This document shows, in pieces, positions 1-5,414 of a stretch of DNA of 6,452 bases; position 1 is the first letter of the stretch, and the number at the start of each line of letters is the position of its first letter. A program made the translations under genes and the position numbers. The notes beneath the pieces were generated by a model. It saw only the letters and a list, made by a program, of their open reading frames with translations, had not been told where the DNA came from and did no database searches. The DNA is from Candidatus Treponema faecavium (GTDB lineage: Bacteria > Spirochaetota > Spirochaetia > Treponematales > Treponemataceae): positions 1-6,452 of the forward strand of contig DXHG01000207.1 in NCBI GenBank assembly GCA_019113455.1, given 5' to 3'.

Positions 1-178
1 CGGTAACGACAAACAGCCGGAGCAGTTTTCCGACCTGCGGCGCGGCAAGACCGACGCCGCGCTCCTTGTCCATCGTTTCAAACATATCGGAAACGAGCTG
101 CCGAATCTCGGGCGTTACCTTGGCAACCGGCTCGGATTTCTCGCGCAGCAGCGGATTGCCTAACTGTAAAACTTCCAT
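1..178 (-). CDS. def: Peptide deformylase, N-terminal part (runs off left edge)
   Basis: This enzyme removes the formyl group from the initiator methionine of new proteins, in the cytoplasm, using a metal ion. The 59 visible codons begin MEVLQLGNPLLREKSEPV and contain GVGLAAPQVG at residues 41-50. That is deformylase motif I (GxGLAAxQ), whose Gln helps form the active site. The start is the ATG at 176-178, because the family begins only a few residues before the 'GNPLLR' segment. The other two motifs (EGCLS and HExxH) lie beyond the window, so completeness cannot be judged. No Shine-Dalgarno sequence is visible before the ATG. It lies downstream of the acetyltransferase gene on the same strand but is separated by about 220 bases with terminator-like hairpins, so it is probably transcribed on its own. 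The identification is secure from the motif. Confidence 0.93.
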   Translation of the reverse strand, partial: MEVLQLGNPLLREKSEPVAKVTPEIRQLVSDMFETMDKERGVGLAAPQVGKLLRLFVVT

Positions 179-187
179 ACCGGCATC

Positions 188-214
188 GTAATAGAAACGG
201 TTGTTCCGCGTCAA
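188..214 (-). promoter_or_regulatory. Possible def promoter (weak)
   Basis: On the minus strand TTGACG (209-214) is followed after 15 bases by TATTAC (188-193), nine bases before the def ATG. The -35 is good, but the spacing is short and the -10 only fair. If real, the message would have almost no leader, which fits the missing Shine-Dalgarno site. Confidence is low. Confidence 0.3.
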
Positions 215-226
215 TAACGAACAGCG

Positions 227-248
227 TAAATACAGGCTGCGGTATTTA
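227..248. repeat. Inverted repeat upstream of def
   Basis: TAAATAC (227-233) and GTATTTA (242-248) are exact 7-base inverted arms around an 8-base loop, upstream of the possible def promoter. It could be an operator or simply part of the adjoining repeat unit. There is no U-tract, so it is not a good terminator. Confidence 0.4.
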
Positions 249-250
249 TA

Positions 251-345
251 CTGCGGCGCGGGGTGTTTTTATTTGCAGTTCACTGCGGGTATTTTGCGCT
301 TGCACGCACGGCTTGTTTCTTTGATATTCTCTCTATGTTGTTTTT
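251..345 (+). repeat. Dispersed intergenic repeat, copy 1
   Basis: This segment of the def-acetyltransferase spacer closely matches 3411-3504. Shared blocks, in order, are TTTGCAGTTC-CTGC-GGTATTTT, then GCG-TTGCACGC, then a T-rich TTGTTTCTT stretch and TATTCTCT. The small hairpin GCAG-TTCA-CTGC (275-286) is kept in the other copy as GCAG-TTCC-CTGC. No plausible reading frame is shared by the copies. Further, shorter copies lie at about 3346-3400 and 3636-3661, all in the same orientation. It looks like a small non-coding dispersed repeat; its name and function are unknown to me. Confidence 0.7.
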
Positions 346-352
346 GAGGAGA

Positions 353-408
353 AAGAAACAGCCGCAGGCTGACAGAAAAAACGCCTCTGTGCGCACTTAC
401 GCAAGGCG
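353..408 (-). terminator. Probable terminator(s) after the acetyltransferase gene
   Basis: Two hairpins with T-runs follow in tandem on the minus strand. The first pairs 403-408 with 382-387 and is followed by six Ts (376-381); it overlaps the stop codon of the acetyltransferase gene and has a long loop. The second is CAGCC-TGC-GGCTG (359-371) followed by TTTCTTTC. Each is modest alone; together they plausibly end the acetyltransferase transcript before def. Confidence 0.5.
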
Positions 409-1047
409 CGTCTGTATAAAGCTGCGCAGTTTTTCAAGGTCAGAGTCGCATAACAGCGGGAGCACTTCAAGGAGTTCGCTGCCGGGTAAATTCCACCAGC
501 AGAACCGCTCAAGCAGCGCGATAAGCTCATCGTCAAAGCGCTTTTTTACCACTCGGGCGGGATTTCCCACGGCAATGCAGTAGGCGGGCACATCGTGGGC
601 AACGACCGAATGCGCCCCGATAATGGCGCCGTCTCCTATTTTTACGCCCGGAAGCACGGTGCAGCCGTATCCCAGCCACACGTCATTGCCGACAACGGTA
701 TCGCCTTTGCGCGGCAGCTGCGCCATGTGCGGCGGCACCAGATTCGCCCATGCCTCGCCAAATACCGCGAACGGATATGTTGAGGCGCTGCACATGCGGT
801 GGTTTGCAGATCCCATAATAAACGTTGTTTTACAGCCTATGCCGCAGAACTTACCGATAACAAGCCGGTCGCCAAATTCGGGGTGGTTAAACAGCACGTT
901 ATTTTGCTCAAAGCCGGTTGGGTCTTCCGCATCGTCATAGTACGTAAAATCCCCGATACAGATATTGGGAGCACGGACAACGTTTTTTATAAAGCACGAA
1001 GTCTTATATTCATTGGGAAATACAGCATCAGGATCAGGCAGATACAT
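397..1047 (-). CDS. Vat/CatB-type hexapeptide-repeat O-acetyltransferase
   Basis: This is a 216-residue acetyltransferase that should transfer acetyl from acetyl-CoA to a hydroxyl group. It has the layout of the xenobiotic acetyltransferases (streptogramin A Vat enzymes and type B chloramphenicol acetyltransferases). Visible hallmarks are RLVIGKFCGIG (61-71), GSANHRM with the likely catalytic His83, ASTYPFAVFG, KGDTVVGNDVWLG, PGVKIGDGAIIGAHSVV, GNPARVVKKRF and WWNLP. Stacked hexapeptide turns imply a left-handed beta-helix and an active trimer. Length matches Vat proteins (about 210-220). A GGAGGTG ribosome site sits eight bases before the ATG. It follows the sialic-acid gene pair, but a strong terminator and an apparently private promoter separate them. 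Whether it inactivates an antibiotic or acetylates a sugar cannot be told from sequence; many relatives are uncharacterised. Family assignment is firm, substrate open. Confidence 0.9.
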   Translation of the reverse strand: MYLPDPDAVFPNEYKTSCFIKNVVRAPNICIGDFTYYDDAEDPTGFEQNNVLFNHPEFGDRLVIGKFCGIGCKTTFIMGSANHRMCSASTYPFAVFGEAWANLVPPHMAQLPRKGDTVVGNDVWLGYGCTVLPGVKIGDGAIIGAHSVVAHDVPAYCIAVGNPARVVKKRFDDELIALLERFCWWNLPGSELLEVLPLLCDSDLEKLRSFIQTRLA

Positions 1048-1065
1048 GCCGCAGCACCTCCGTAT

Positions 1066-1101
1066 AAAAAAACAGCTGCGCGGATTATATCCGCGCAGCT
1101 G
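1066..1101 (-). terminator. Strong intrinsic terminator after the epimerase gene
   Basis: A perfect 13-base-pair stem (1073-1085 with 1089-1101, three-base loop) is followed on the minus strand by seven Ts (1066-1072). It begins 23 bases after the epimerase stop codon and ends just before the ribosome site of the acetyltransferase gene. It should stop transcripts of the lyase-epimerase pair. Confidence 0.92.
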
Positions 1102-1113
1102 CTTTCGTGTCCA
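1084..1113 (-). promoter_or_regulatory. Promoter for the acetyltransferase gene, embedded in the terminator hairpin
   Basis: On the minus strand TGGACA (1108-1113) is followed after 18 bases by a consensus TATAAT (1084-1089), which spans the loop and stem top of the terminator. Initiation about seven bases on (near A at 1077) would put only the 3' arm of the hairpin into the new message, so that message could not fold the terminator. Its leader would be about 30 bases and contain the GGAGGTG site. The motif match is direct observation; promoter activity is inference. Confidence 0.65.
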
Positions 1114-1123
1114 GCGTTCCTGC

Positions 1124-2353
1124 TTATTTCAGAATCTGGCTGATCATCGTATCAACCATCGTCAGGGAACGCGGCAGATGGAACGGACCCTTAAACGTGC
1201 TGCCTTTTGTAGAAGGCATTGTTGGTTTGCCATCCCGCCGCAGATACCCGTACCACTCGCCGTACTCAGGATCTGCAAAGTATGTCTTGCAGTAGTCAAC
1301 CGTTTTATAAAACCAGTCAAGATACGCTTCTTTTTTCGTGTCGCGGTACAGCATCAAGCTGGAAATCAGTATCTCGTTGTGCGGCCACCACAGCTTCATG
1401 TCGTGTTCGTATGCTTCAGGCGGTTTTCCCAGACAGTCGATAAAGTACAGGAGTCCGCCGTATTCCTTATCCCAGCCTGCCTCAATCGCCCAGTTAAATA
1501 TCTGCTCGGCCTGCACGTGAATGCGCGCGCCTTTTTCGCCGCCCAGATAGTTGGCGTACTCGAGCAGGAACCACACGCATTCGATGTCGTGTCCAGGATT
1601 CACGATGCGTCCCACTGTTACATCTTTCCAGAACTCACCGCTCATGCCGACGTTTTCAAGCGTACAGTGCATGTCGGGCTTCATATGATACGTAAATATC
1701 TTATTAACGCACTCGTCAGCGTAGGCATCGTATTCCGCCGTATGCGCAGGATCAACGCGGCGCAGCACGCTCGTGATATTAAGGAATATCATCGGGTCGG
1801 CAAGCGTCCTGCCGTCACGCACGCCGGGAATGCCTTTGGGGCCCAGTCCCGTGGGATCGGCAATCAGGCCGTTGTTCAGTTCGTAAATCAACTTGTACGC
1901 CGCGCGCGCCCGTTCAAGGCAGACGGGATCGCCGGTGATGCCGTAATATTCCGCGTTCGCAATCGCATAAAAGCCTTCGCTGAAGCAGTAGCGCCGCTGG
2001 CGCAGCGGCTTTCCGTCAGCAGTAACCTGAAAATACATGCGGATGCCGGCGCTGCGGTTAATGCAGTATTTTTCCATAAAATCAAGACAGCTCCGGCTCG
2101 CACTCAGCCATTCGTCTTTCACGCCGTATACATGGCACAGATACGCGAACGTCCACGCGCAGCGTCCCTGCATCCACACGCTCTTATCAGTGGAGTAGAT
2201 TTCGCCTTTGCGGTCAAGGCACGTATACACACCGCCGTTTACCGCATCCATGCCGTTTTTGAGCCAGAAATCCGCGCTCGTCTTTAATTCCTGCTGCACC
2301 CAGCGCTGCACGTCCTGCAGCTTAGCTCTGTCAAGCGTATATTCACTCATCAT
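1124..2353 (-). CDS. N-acylglucosamine 2-epimerase (AGE / NanE-II type)
   Basis: This 409-residue cytoplasmic enzyme should interconvert N-acetylmannosamine and N-acetylglucosamine, the step after sialic acid cleavage. It is an (alpha/alpha)6-barrel protein. Family signatures are WMQGRCAWTFAYL (60-72), YCFSEGFYAIANAEYY, IPGVRDGRTLADPM, NPGHDIECVWFLLE with His255 and Glu258, HDMKLWWPHNE with His325, DPEYGEWYGYL, and FKGPFHLPRSL with His392. His255 and His392 probably correspond to the two catalytic histidines of characterised AGE enzymes. The C-terminal third closely resembles the animal renin-binding protein/AGE, which favours this activity over cellobiose 2-epimerase. The chosen ATG overlaps the nanA stop as ATGA and has GGAAG five bases before it; the next codon is also ATG (2350) and is an equal alternative. 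The overlap indicates translational coupling to the lyase. Some use the name nanE for this role, but it is unrelated to the NanE fold. Confidence 0.92.
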   Translation of the reverse strand: MMSEYTLDRAKLQDVQRWVQQELKTSADFWLKNGMDAVNGGVYTCLDRKGEIYSTDKSVWMQGRCAWTFAYLCHVYGVKDEWLSASRSCLDFMEKYCINRSAGIRMYFQVTADGKPLRQRRYCFSEGFYAIANAEYYGITGDPVCLERARAAYKLIYELNNGLIADPTGLGPKGIPGVRDGRTLADPMIFLNITSVLRRVDPAHTAEYDAYADECVNKIFTYHMKPDMHCTLENVGMSGEFWKDVTVGRIVNPGHDIECVWFLLEYANYLGGEKGARIHVQAEQIFNWAIEAGWDKEYGGLLYFIDCLGKPPEAYEHDMKLWWPHNEILISSLMLYRDTKKEAYLDWFYKTVDYCKTYFADPEYGEWYGYLRRDGKPTMPSTKGSTFKGPFHLPRSLTMVDTMISQILK

Positions 2354-3264
2354 GCGTACTTCCTGACTGCCTCGTCAATCATGGCGCGGCATTTTTCTAT
2401 CTGCGCCATATCCTCGGGAACAAGCGCGGCCAGCGGTTTGCGCACGCTGCCGCAGTCTATGCCGGTGCGCAGCTTAATCACCTGTTTTGCCACGGCGTAC
2501 ATGTTGCCATGGCACGCGCACAGCGCATAAATGATGCGGTCTGCCGCATACTGCACTTCGCAGGCTTTCGCCATGTCTCCGCTTTTCACCAGCCGTTCAA
2601 TAGCCAGATAGAGCTCGGGCATTACCGCGTACGTGCCGCCGATACCGCCGTCTGCGCCAATCGCCAGACCGGACACAAGCTGCTCGTCGGGACCGTTAAA
2701 CACGACATGCCCCGGACCGGCGGCGTCTTTAAACAGCTGAATATCCTGCACAGGCATTGACGAATTCTTTACACCGATTACCCGCGGGTTCTTAAGCATT
2801 TCCTTTAAAAGCGGAATCGTCAGCGCAACGCCCGCAAGCTGCGGTATATTATAGATAACAAAATCCGTGTTCGGCGCCGCGGCGGAAATGTCATTCCAGT
2901 ACTGCGCAATCGCGTGTTCCGGCAAATGAAAGTAAATCGGGGGAATAGCCGCTATCGCGTCTACGCCAAGGCTCTCGGCGTGAGCCGCAAGCTCCCTGCT
3001 GTCTGCGGTATTGTTGCACGCAACATGAGCGATAACGGTCAGCTTGCCTTTTACAACGGACATCACGCTTTCAAGCGTCAGCTTGCGCTCCTCTTTGCTC
3101 TGATAGATGCACTCACCGGAAGAACCGCACACATACAAGCCTTTAACGCCCTTGTCGAGCAAATGCTTTGCAAGCTGCTTTGTGCGTTCCGCGCTCACGT
3201 TTCCATCATCATCGTAACAGGCATAAAACGCAGGAATTATGCCCTGATATTTTTCAACCGACAT
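2350..3264 (-). CDS. nanA: N-acetylneuraminate lyase
   Basis: This 304-residue aldolase should cleave N-acetylneuraminate to N-acetylmannosamine and pyruvate in the cytoplasm. It belongs to the DapA/NanA class I (beta/alpha)8-barrel family. Visible landmarks are GSSGE (47-51, carboxylate-binding loop), YNIPQLAGVALT with Tyr138, GVKNSS with the Schiff-base Lys166, and FNGPDEQLVSGLAIGADGGIGGTYAVMP (split GADGGIGGTY at 203-212). These positions nearly coincide with Tyr137 and Lys165 of the E. coli enzyme, and the YNIP and GADGGIG(G/S)TY wording favours NanA over dihydrodipicolinate synthase. The coupled epimerase supports the same reading. The start is ATG 3264, placed by AGGAGG seven bases upstream; an in-frame ATG at 3345 lies in the promoter region and is not conserved in character. 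First gene of a two-gene operon. Confidence 0.92.
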   Translation of the reverse strand: MSVEKYQGIIPAFYACYDDDGNVSAERTKQLAKHLLDKGVKGLYVCGSSGECIYQSKEERKLTLESVMSVVKGKLTVIAHVACNNTADSRELAAHAESLGVDAIAAIPPIYFHLPEHAIAQYWNDISAAAPNTDFVIYNIPQLAGVALTIPLLKEMLKNPRVIGVKNSSMPVQDIQLFKDAAGPGHVVFNGPDEQLVSGLAIGADGGIGGTYAVMPELYLAIERLVKSGDMAKACEVQYAADRIIYALCACHGNMYAVAKQVIKLRTGIDCGSVRKPLAALVPEDMAQIEKCRAMIDEAVRKYA

Positions 3265-3300
3265 CACACCTCCTTGCTGAATATGGCAGCTGATAAGTTG

Positions 3301-3313
3301 TATACTAGTTATA
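3301..3313. promoter_or_regulatory. Possible operator at the nanA start point
   Basis: TATACTAGTTATA is a pseudo-palindrome (TATA-N5-TATA) placed at the predicted transcription start of nanA. The position suits a repressor site, and GntR-type sialic-acid regulators bind TATA-containing repeats, but no regulator gene lies in the window. Low confidence. Confidence 0.25.
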
Positions 3314-3316
3314 TCC

Positions 3317-3345
3317 ACAGTAAAGCCATTACAACCGTTTGTCAA
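3317..3345 (-). promoter_or_regulatory. Probable promoter of the nanA-epimerase operon
   Basis: On the minus strand a consensus TTGACA (3340-3345) is followed after 17 bases by TACTGT (3317-3322), a poor -10. The start point would be near 3310, giving a leader of about 45 bases. The perfect -35 with a weak -10 is typical of a controlled promoter. A TATAAC further downstream is too far from this -35. Confidence 0.45.
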
Positions 3346-3504
3346 GCAGTTTTCACGCTGCGGGGTGCTGCTGCGTGTGCACCGCGCGTGTTTTCCTTTG
3401 CTATGCGCTGTACTGCCGCGGCGTTTTTTCTTTGCAGTTCCCTGCAGGGTATTTTTTGCGTTTGCACGCGACTGTTTTTTCTTATTCTCTGTAATTCGTG
3501 TTTT
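3346..3504 (+). repeat. Two adjoining copies of the dispersed intergenic repeat
   Basis: The segment 3411-3504 is the best match to the copy at 251-345 (shared TTTGCAGTTC, CTGC-GGTATTTT, GCG-TTGCACGC and T-rich blocks, with hairpin TGCAG-TTCC-CTGCA at 3433-3446). Just before it, 3346-3400 is a more diverged copy: GCAGTTTTCACGCTGCGGGG, then GCGTGTGCAC, then TGTTTTCCTTT. The first of these abuts the -35 of the nanA promoter. Both are in the same orientation, opposite to the neighbouring genes. The spacer between nanA and the NifX-like gene (3346-3695) holds no credible gene. Confidence 0.65.
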
Positions 3505-3521
3505 GGGGAGGGATCCCCCTT

Positions 3522-3600
3522 CTGCTTCAGAAGCAGGGAGCCTGCCGCAGACCTGCGGTCTGCCCGTGCTTACTGCGAGGGCTTAGTCCGAGCAGTAAGC
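3522..3600. repeat. Three consecutive hairpins
   Basis: Three inverted repeats stand in a row: CTGCTT-CAG-AAGCAG (3522-3536), GCAGACC-TGC-GGTCTGC (3547-3563), and a perfect 9-base-pair stem GCTTACTGC / GCAGTAAGC (3568-3576 with 3592-3600, 15-base loop). None is followed by a T-run on either strand, so they are not ordinary terminators. They fall between two copies of the dispersed repeat and have no counterpart in the copy at 251-345. Role unknown; a structured RNA or remnant of a small element is possible. Confidence 0.6.
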
Positions 3601-3635
3601 GTGCTCCCACTTCACCAGCACTGTGTGCTTGTCGC

Positions 3636-3675
3636 TGCGTTTTGTACGCGGGCTTGTTTCTGCTCCAGCCGCAAA
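3636..3675 (+). repeat. Dispersed intergenic repeat, partial copy
   Basis: TGCGTTTTGTACGCG followed by GGCTTGTTTCT (3651-3661) matches 295-320, where the same order reads TGCGCTTGCACGCAC then GGCTTGTTTCT. The following CAGCCGCA (3666-3673) also recurs at 359-366. This looks like the 3' half of the repeat family. It lies about 20 bases beyond the stop of the NifX-like gene. Confidence 0.5.
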
Positions 3676-3695
3676 CCTGTATAAATGATCTGCAA

Positions 3696-4073
3696 TCAGC
3701 TGCAGCTTCCGTGTTCGCCGCAGCTGTGGCCTTCGCCGTGATGATGACTGCAGCTGCCTGCGGGATTGTCCTTGAGATCCCCGTTAAGGTAAAACATCAG
3801 CGCGGCTTCCGCGGAACCTGACTGACCGGCAATCACTGCGATATTGCCGCCTGCAAGCGCCTCGCGCGCACCCTGCCCGATACCGCCGCAGATAACGACA
3901 GACACGCCTCGCTCCGCAAGAAAGCCGAACAGCGCCGAATGCCCGCTGCCGTTCGTTGAGACAATTTCTTTTGAAAGAACCGATTTGCCGTCCGTGTCCG
4001 CAATCAAAAACGACGGGCATTTGCCGAAATGCGCAAAAATTTCTCCGTTGTCATACGCAACAGCTATTTTCAT
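3696..4073 (-). CDS. NifX/NifB-like (dinitrogenase cofactor family) protein with Cys/His-rich tail
   Basis: This 125-residue protein is a stand-alone member of the family named after the nitrogenase iron-molybdenum cofactor proteins (NifX, NifB C-terminus, MTH1175-like). The fold covers about residues 1-100: MKIAVAYDNGEIFAHFGKCP at the start, then VSVVICGGIGQGAREAL and NIAVIAGQSGSAEAAL. The tail from residue 107 carries three Cys and five His (GSCSHHHGEGHSCGEHGSCS), which suggests metal binding. Family members occur widely in anaerobes without nitrogenase, so nitrogen fixation should not be inferred; iron-sulfur or other metal handling is the likely theme. The ATG at 4073 is chosen because AAAGGAG precedes it by about seven bases and the family starts at 'MKIAV'; an upstream in-frame ATG (4133) lies in the promoter. 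Single gene; no clear terminator is visible after it. Confidence 0.85.
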   Translation of the reverse strand: MKIAVAYDNGEIFAHFGKCPSFLIADTDGKSVLSKEIVSTNGSGHSALFGFLAERGVSVVICGGIGQGAREALAGGNIAVIAGQSGSAEAALMFYLNGDLKDNPAGSCSHHHGEGHSCGEHGSCS

Positions 4074-4104
4074 ACGATACTCCTTTTTTTGCGTGTATGC
4101 GCCT

Positions 4105-4133
4105 ATAATACCGCACTTGCATACGCCGCACAA
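4105..4133 (-). promoter_or_regulatory. Probable promoter of the NifX-like gene
   Basis: On the minus strand TTGTGC (4128-4133), 17 bases, then TATTAT (4105-4110). The predicted start is about 25 bases before the ATG and leaves the AAAGGAG site in the leader. The promoter begins ten bases after the flaB terminator T-run. The same -35 hexamer and spacing occur at the helicase gene. Confidence 0.6.
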
Positions 4134-4144
4134 TCACGTGCAAT

Positions 4145-4170
4145 AAAAAAAGCCGCCATACGGCGGCTTT
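4145..4170 (-). terminator. flaB intrinsic terminator
   Basis: AAAGCCGCC (4149-4157) pairs with GGCGGCTTT (4162-4170) around a four-base loop. On the minus strand the stem is followed by a run of seven Ts (4145-4151, partly in the stem). It begins 30 bases after the flaB stop. Confidence 0.92.
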
Positions 4171-4199
4171 GGTAACAGGTACCGGTAAAAAAAACGCTG

Positions 4200-5060
4200 T
4201 TAGCGCAGCAGGTTCAGCACGCTCTGCGTAGCCTGATTTGCCTGAGCAAGCATTGCGGTTCCAGCCTGCTGCAGAATCTGGTTCTTTGTAAAGTCAACCA
4301 TTTCTTCTGCCATATCCACATCGCGGATGCGGGATTCAGAAGCCTGCAGGTTCTCGGCGCCAATGTCAAGACCGCGTATCGCGTGTTCAAGACGGTTCTG
4401 GTAGCCGCCCAAGTCAGCACGCTGCTTATTTACTTTTTTCAGCGCTTCATCAATAGTACCGATTGCGCGGTTTGCCTCGTCCGGCGTTGCGAGCGTCATA
4501 ATCGTCTCATCGCCGGCGTTGCGCAGATTCAGTGCGGTGGCGGTCATCGTGCCGATAAACACCTGTACGCGCTGATCCATATTCGCGCCGATATGCAGCC
4601 ACATAGAAGCGGTTACGTTGTTTGAACCGTTCTGCGCAGCAAAACGTCCGGTCAGCATGTTCATGCCGTTAAACTGAGCCGTGCTCGCGATGCGGTCAAC
4701 TTCCGCAACAAGCTGCGAAACTTCAACCTGAATCTGCATACGATCTTCGTCGGTGTAGATGCCGTTTGAAGACTGTACTGCAAGTTCGCGGATTCTCTGA
4801 AGAATATCGGTTGTTTCCTGCAGATATCCTTCTGTTGTCTGAATAAACGAAATGCCATTCTGGGCGTTTGTGGACGCCTGATTCAGACCGCGAATCTGGC
4901 TGCGCATCTTTTCAGAAACAGCCAAACCTGACGCATCGTCTCCGGCACGGTTAATCCTCAAACCGGATGACAGTCTTTCCATGTTCTTTTGTGTGTTCAG
5001 ATTCGTTACGCCGACCTGACGCTGAGAGAACATGGCGCTCATGTTGTGATTGATAACCAT
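4200..5060 (-). CDS. flaB: Flagellin core protein FlaB
   Basis: This is a 286-residue flagellin forming the core of the periplasmic flagellar filament of spirochaetes. The N-terminal D0/D1 region reads MVINHNMSAMFSQRQVG, then RLSSGLRINRAGDDASGLAVSEKMRSQ (split at 35-61), and the C-terminal region ends IRDVDMAEEMVDFTKNQIL to ANQATQSVLNLLR. The middle is short, without the large outer domains of external flagellins, as usual for FlaB, and has the family 'MWLHIGANMDQR' stretch. The C-terminus resembles the T. pallidum FlaB2 type most, but numbering among paralogues is uncertain. The start is ATG 5060: AGGGAG lies seven bases upstream and the length then equals the family's 286. An in-frame ATG six codons earlier (5078) would place the ribosome site inside the gene. 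Single-gene unit with its own sigma-28-like promoter and terminator. No signal peptide is expected; export is by the flagellar apparatus. Confidence 0.97.
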   Translation of the reverse strand: MVINHNMSAMFSQRQVGVTNLNTQKNMERLSSGLRINRAGDDASGLAVSEKMRSQIRGLNQASTNAQNGISFIQTTEGYLQETTDILQRIRELAVQSSNGIYTDEDRMQIQVEVSQLVAEVDRIASTAQFNGMNMLTGRFAAQNGSNNVTASMWLHIGANMDQRVQVFIGTMTATALNLRNAGDETIMTLATPDEANRAIGTIDEALKKVNKQRADLGGYQNRLEHAIRGLDIGAENLQASESRIRDVDMAEEMVDFTKNQILQQAGTAMLAQANQATQSVLNLLR

Positions 5061-5076
5061 AGTATATCTCCCTGGC

Positions 5077-5106
5077 ACCGCGGTATGACTGCCTCAAGGC
5101 AGCGGT
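5077..5106 (-). promoter_or_regulatory. Hairpin in the flaB leader
   Basis: The leader can fold CTGCC-TTGA-GGCAG (5089-5102), extended by ACCGC pairing with GCGGT (5077-5081 with 5102-5106) across an asymmetric bulge. It ends only a few bases before the ribosome site CCAGGGAG, which itself contains a GGA. CsrA-type control of flagellin leaders is known in other bacteria, but binding here is speculation. Confidence 0.45.
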
Positions 5107-5138
5107 AATATGTACCAGTTCATAGTGCCGATACTTTA

Positions 5139-5166
5139 ATATCGGGCGTGATGCCAAGACTCTTTA
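5139..5166 (-). promoter_or_regulatory. flaB sigma-28 (FliA-type) promoter
   Basis: On the minus strand TAAA (5163-5166) is followed after 15 bases by GCCCGATAT (5139-5147). The sigma-28 consensus is TAAA-N15-GCCGATAA, so both elements are present, with one extra C or a one-base shift. The start should be near 5132, giving a leader of about 70 bases. This is how treponemal flaB genes are known to be transcribed. Confidence 0.8.
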
Positions 5167-5222
5167 CCTTTTTTTGCCGCGTGCCGAGTTCATATACCGC
5201 CCGGATGAGAGAGCACACAAAC

Positions 5223-5242
5223 ACGGCGGAACAGCACGCCGT
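5223..5242. terminator. Hairpin downstream of tRNA-Ala (possible terminator)
   Basis: ACGGCG (5223-5228) pairs with CGCCGT (5237-5242) around an eight-base loop. On the minus strand it is followed by GTTTGTGTG, a poor U-tract. It lies about 85 bases after the tRNA and could end that transcript, but the AT-rich stretch 5249-5280 lies between them. Weak call. Confidence 0.3.
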
Positions 5243-5327
5243 AAACGACATATTATATATAGAATATAACGGAAACATATGCTGATTATGTGTATAGTAT
5301 GTAAGGAATGAATAAAAGATATGGTAA

Positions 5328-5401
<74 letters not shown>

Positions 5402-5414
5402 AAGCAGTAAATAG

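Noticed and set aside
1047..1124. Acetyltransferase expressed only by read-through from the epimerase gene
   Set aside because: A near-consensus promoter inside the terminator gives a simpler explanation, although read-through cannot be ruled out.
965..2287. A 440-codon open frame on the + strand across the epimerase gene
   Set aside because: It is antisense to a well-recognised enzyme gene, resembles no family, and long antisense frames are common opposite GC-biased codons.
3309..3319. DnaA box-like ATATCCACA
   Set aside because: It is single, imperfect, and lies in the nanA promoter; no cluster of boxes and no origin genes are nearby.
2914..3684. Open frames on the + strand in and beside the nanA-NifX spacer
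   Set aside because: They begin antisense to nanA and run through repeats and hairpins; the translations are Cys/Phe/Arg-rich with no recognisable domain.
5060..5078. Earlier flaB start adding MPGRYT
   Set aside because: The ribosome site AGGGAG would fall inside the gene, and the shorter form has the exact family length and N-terminus.
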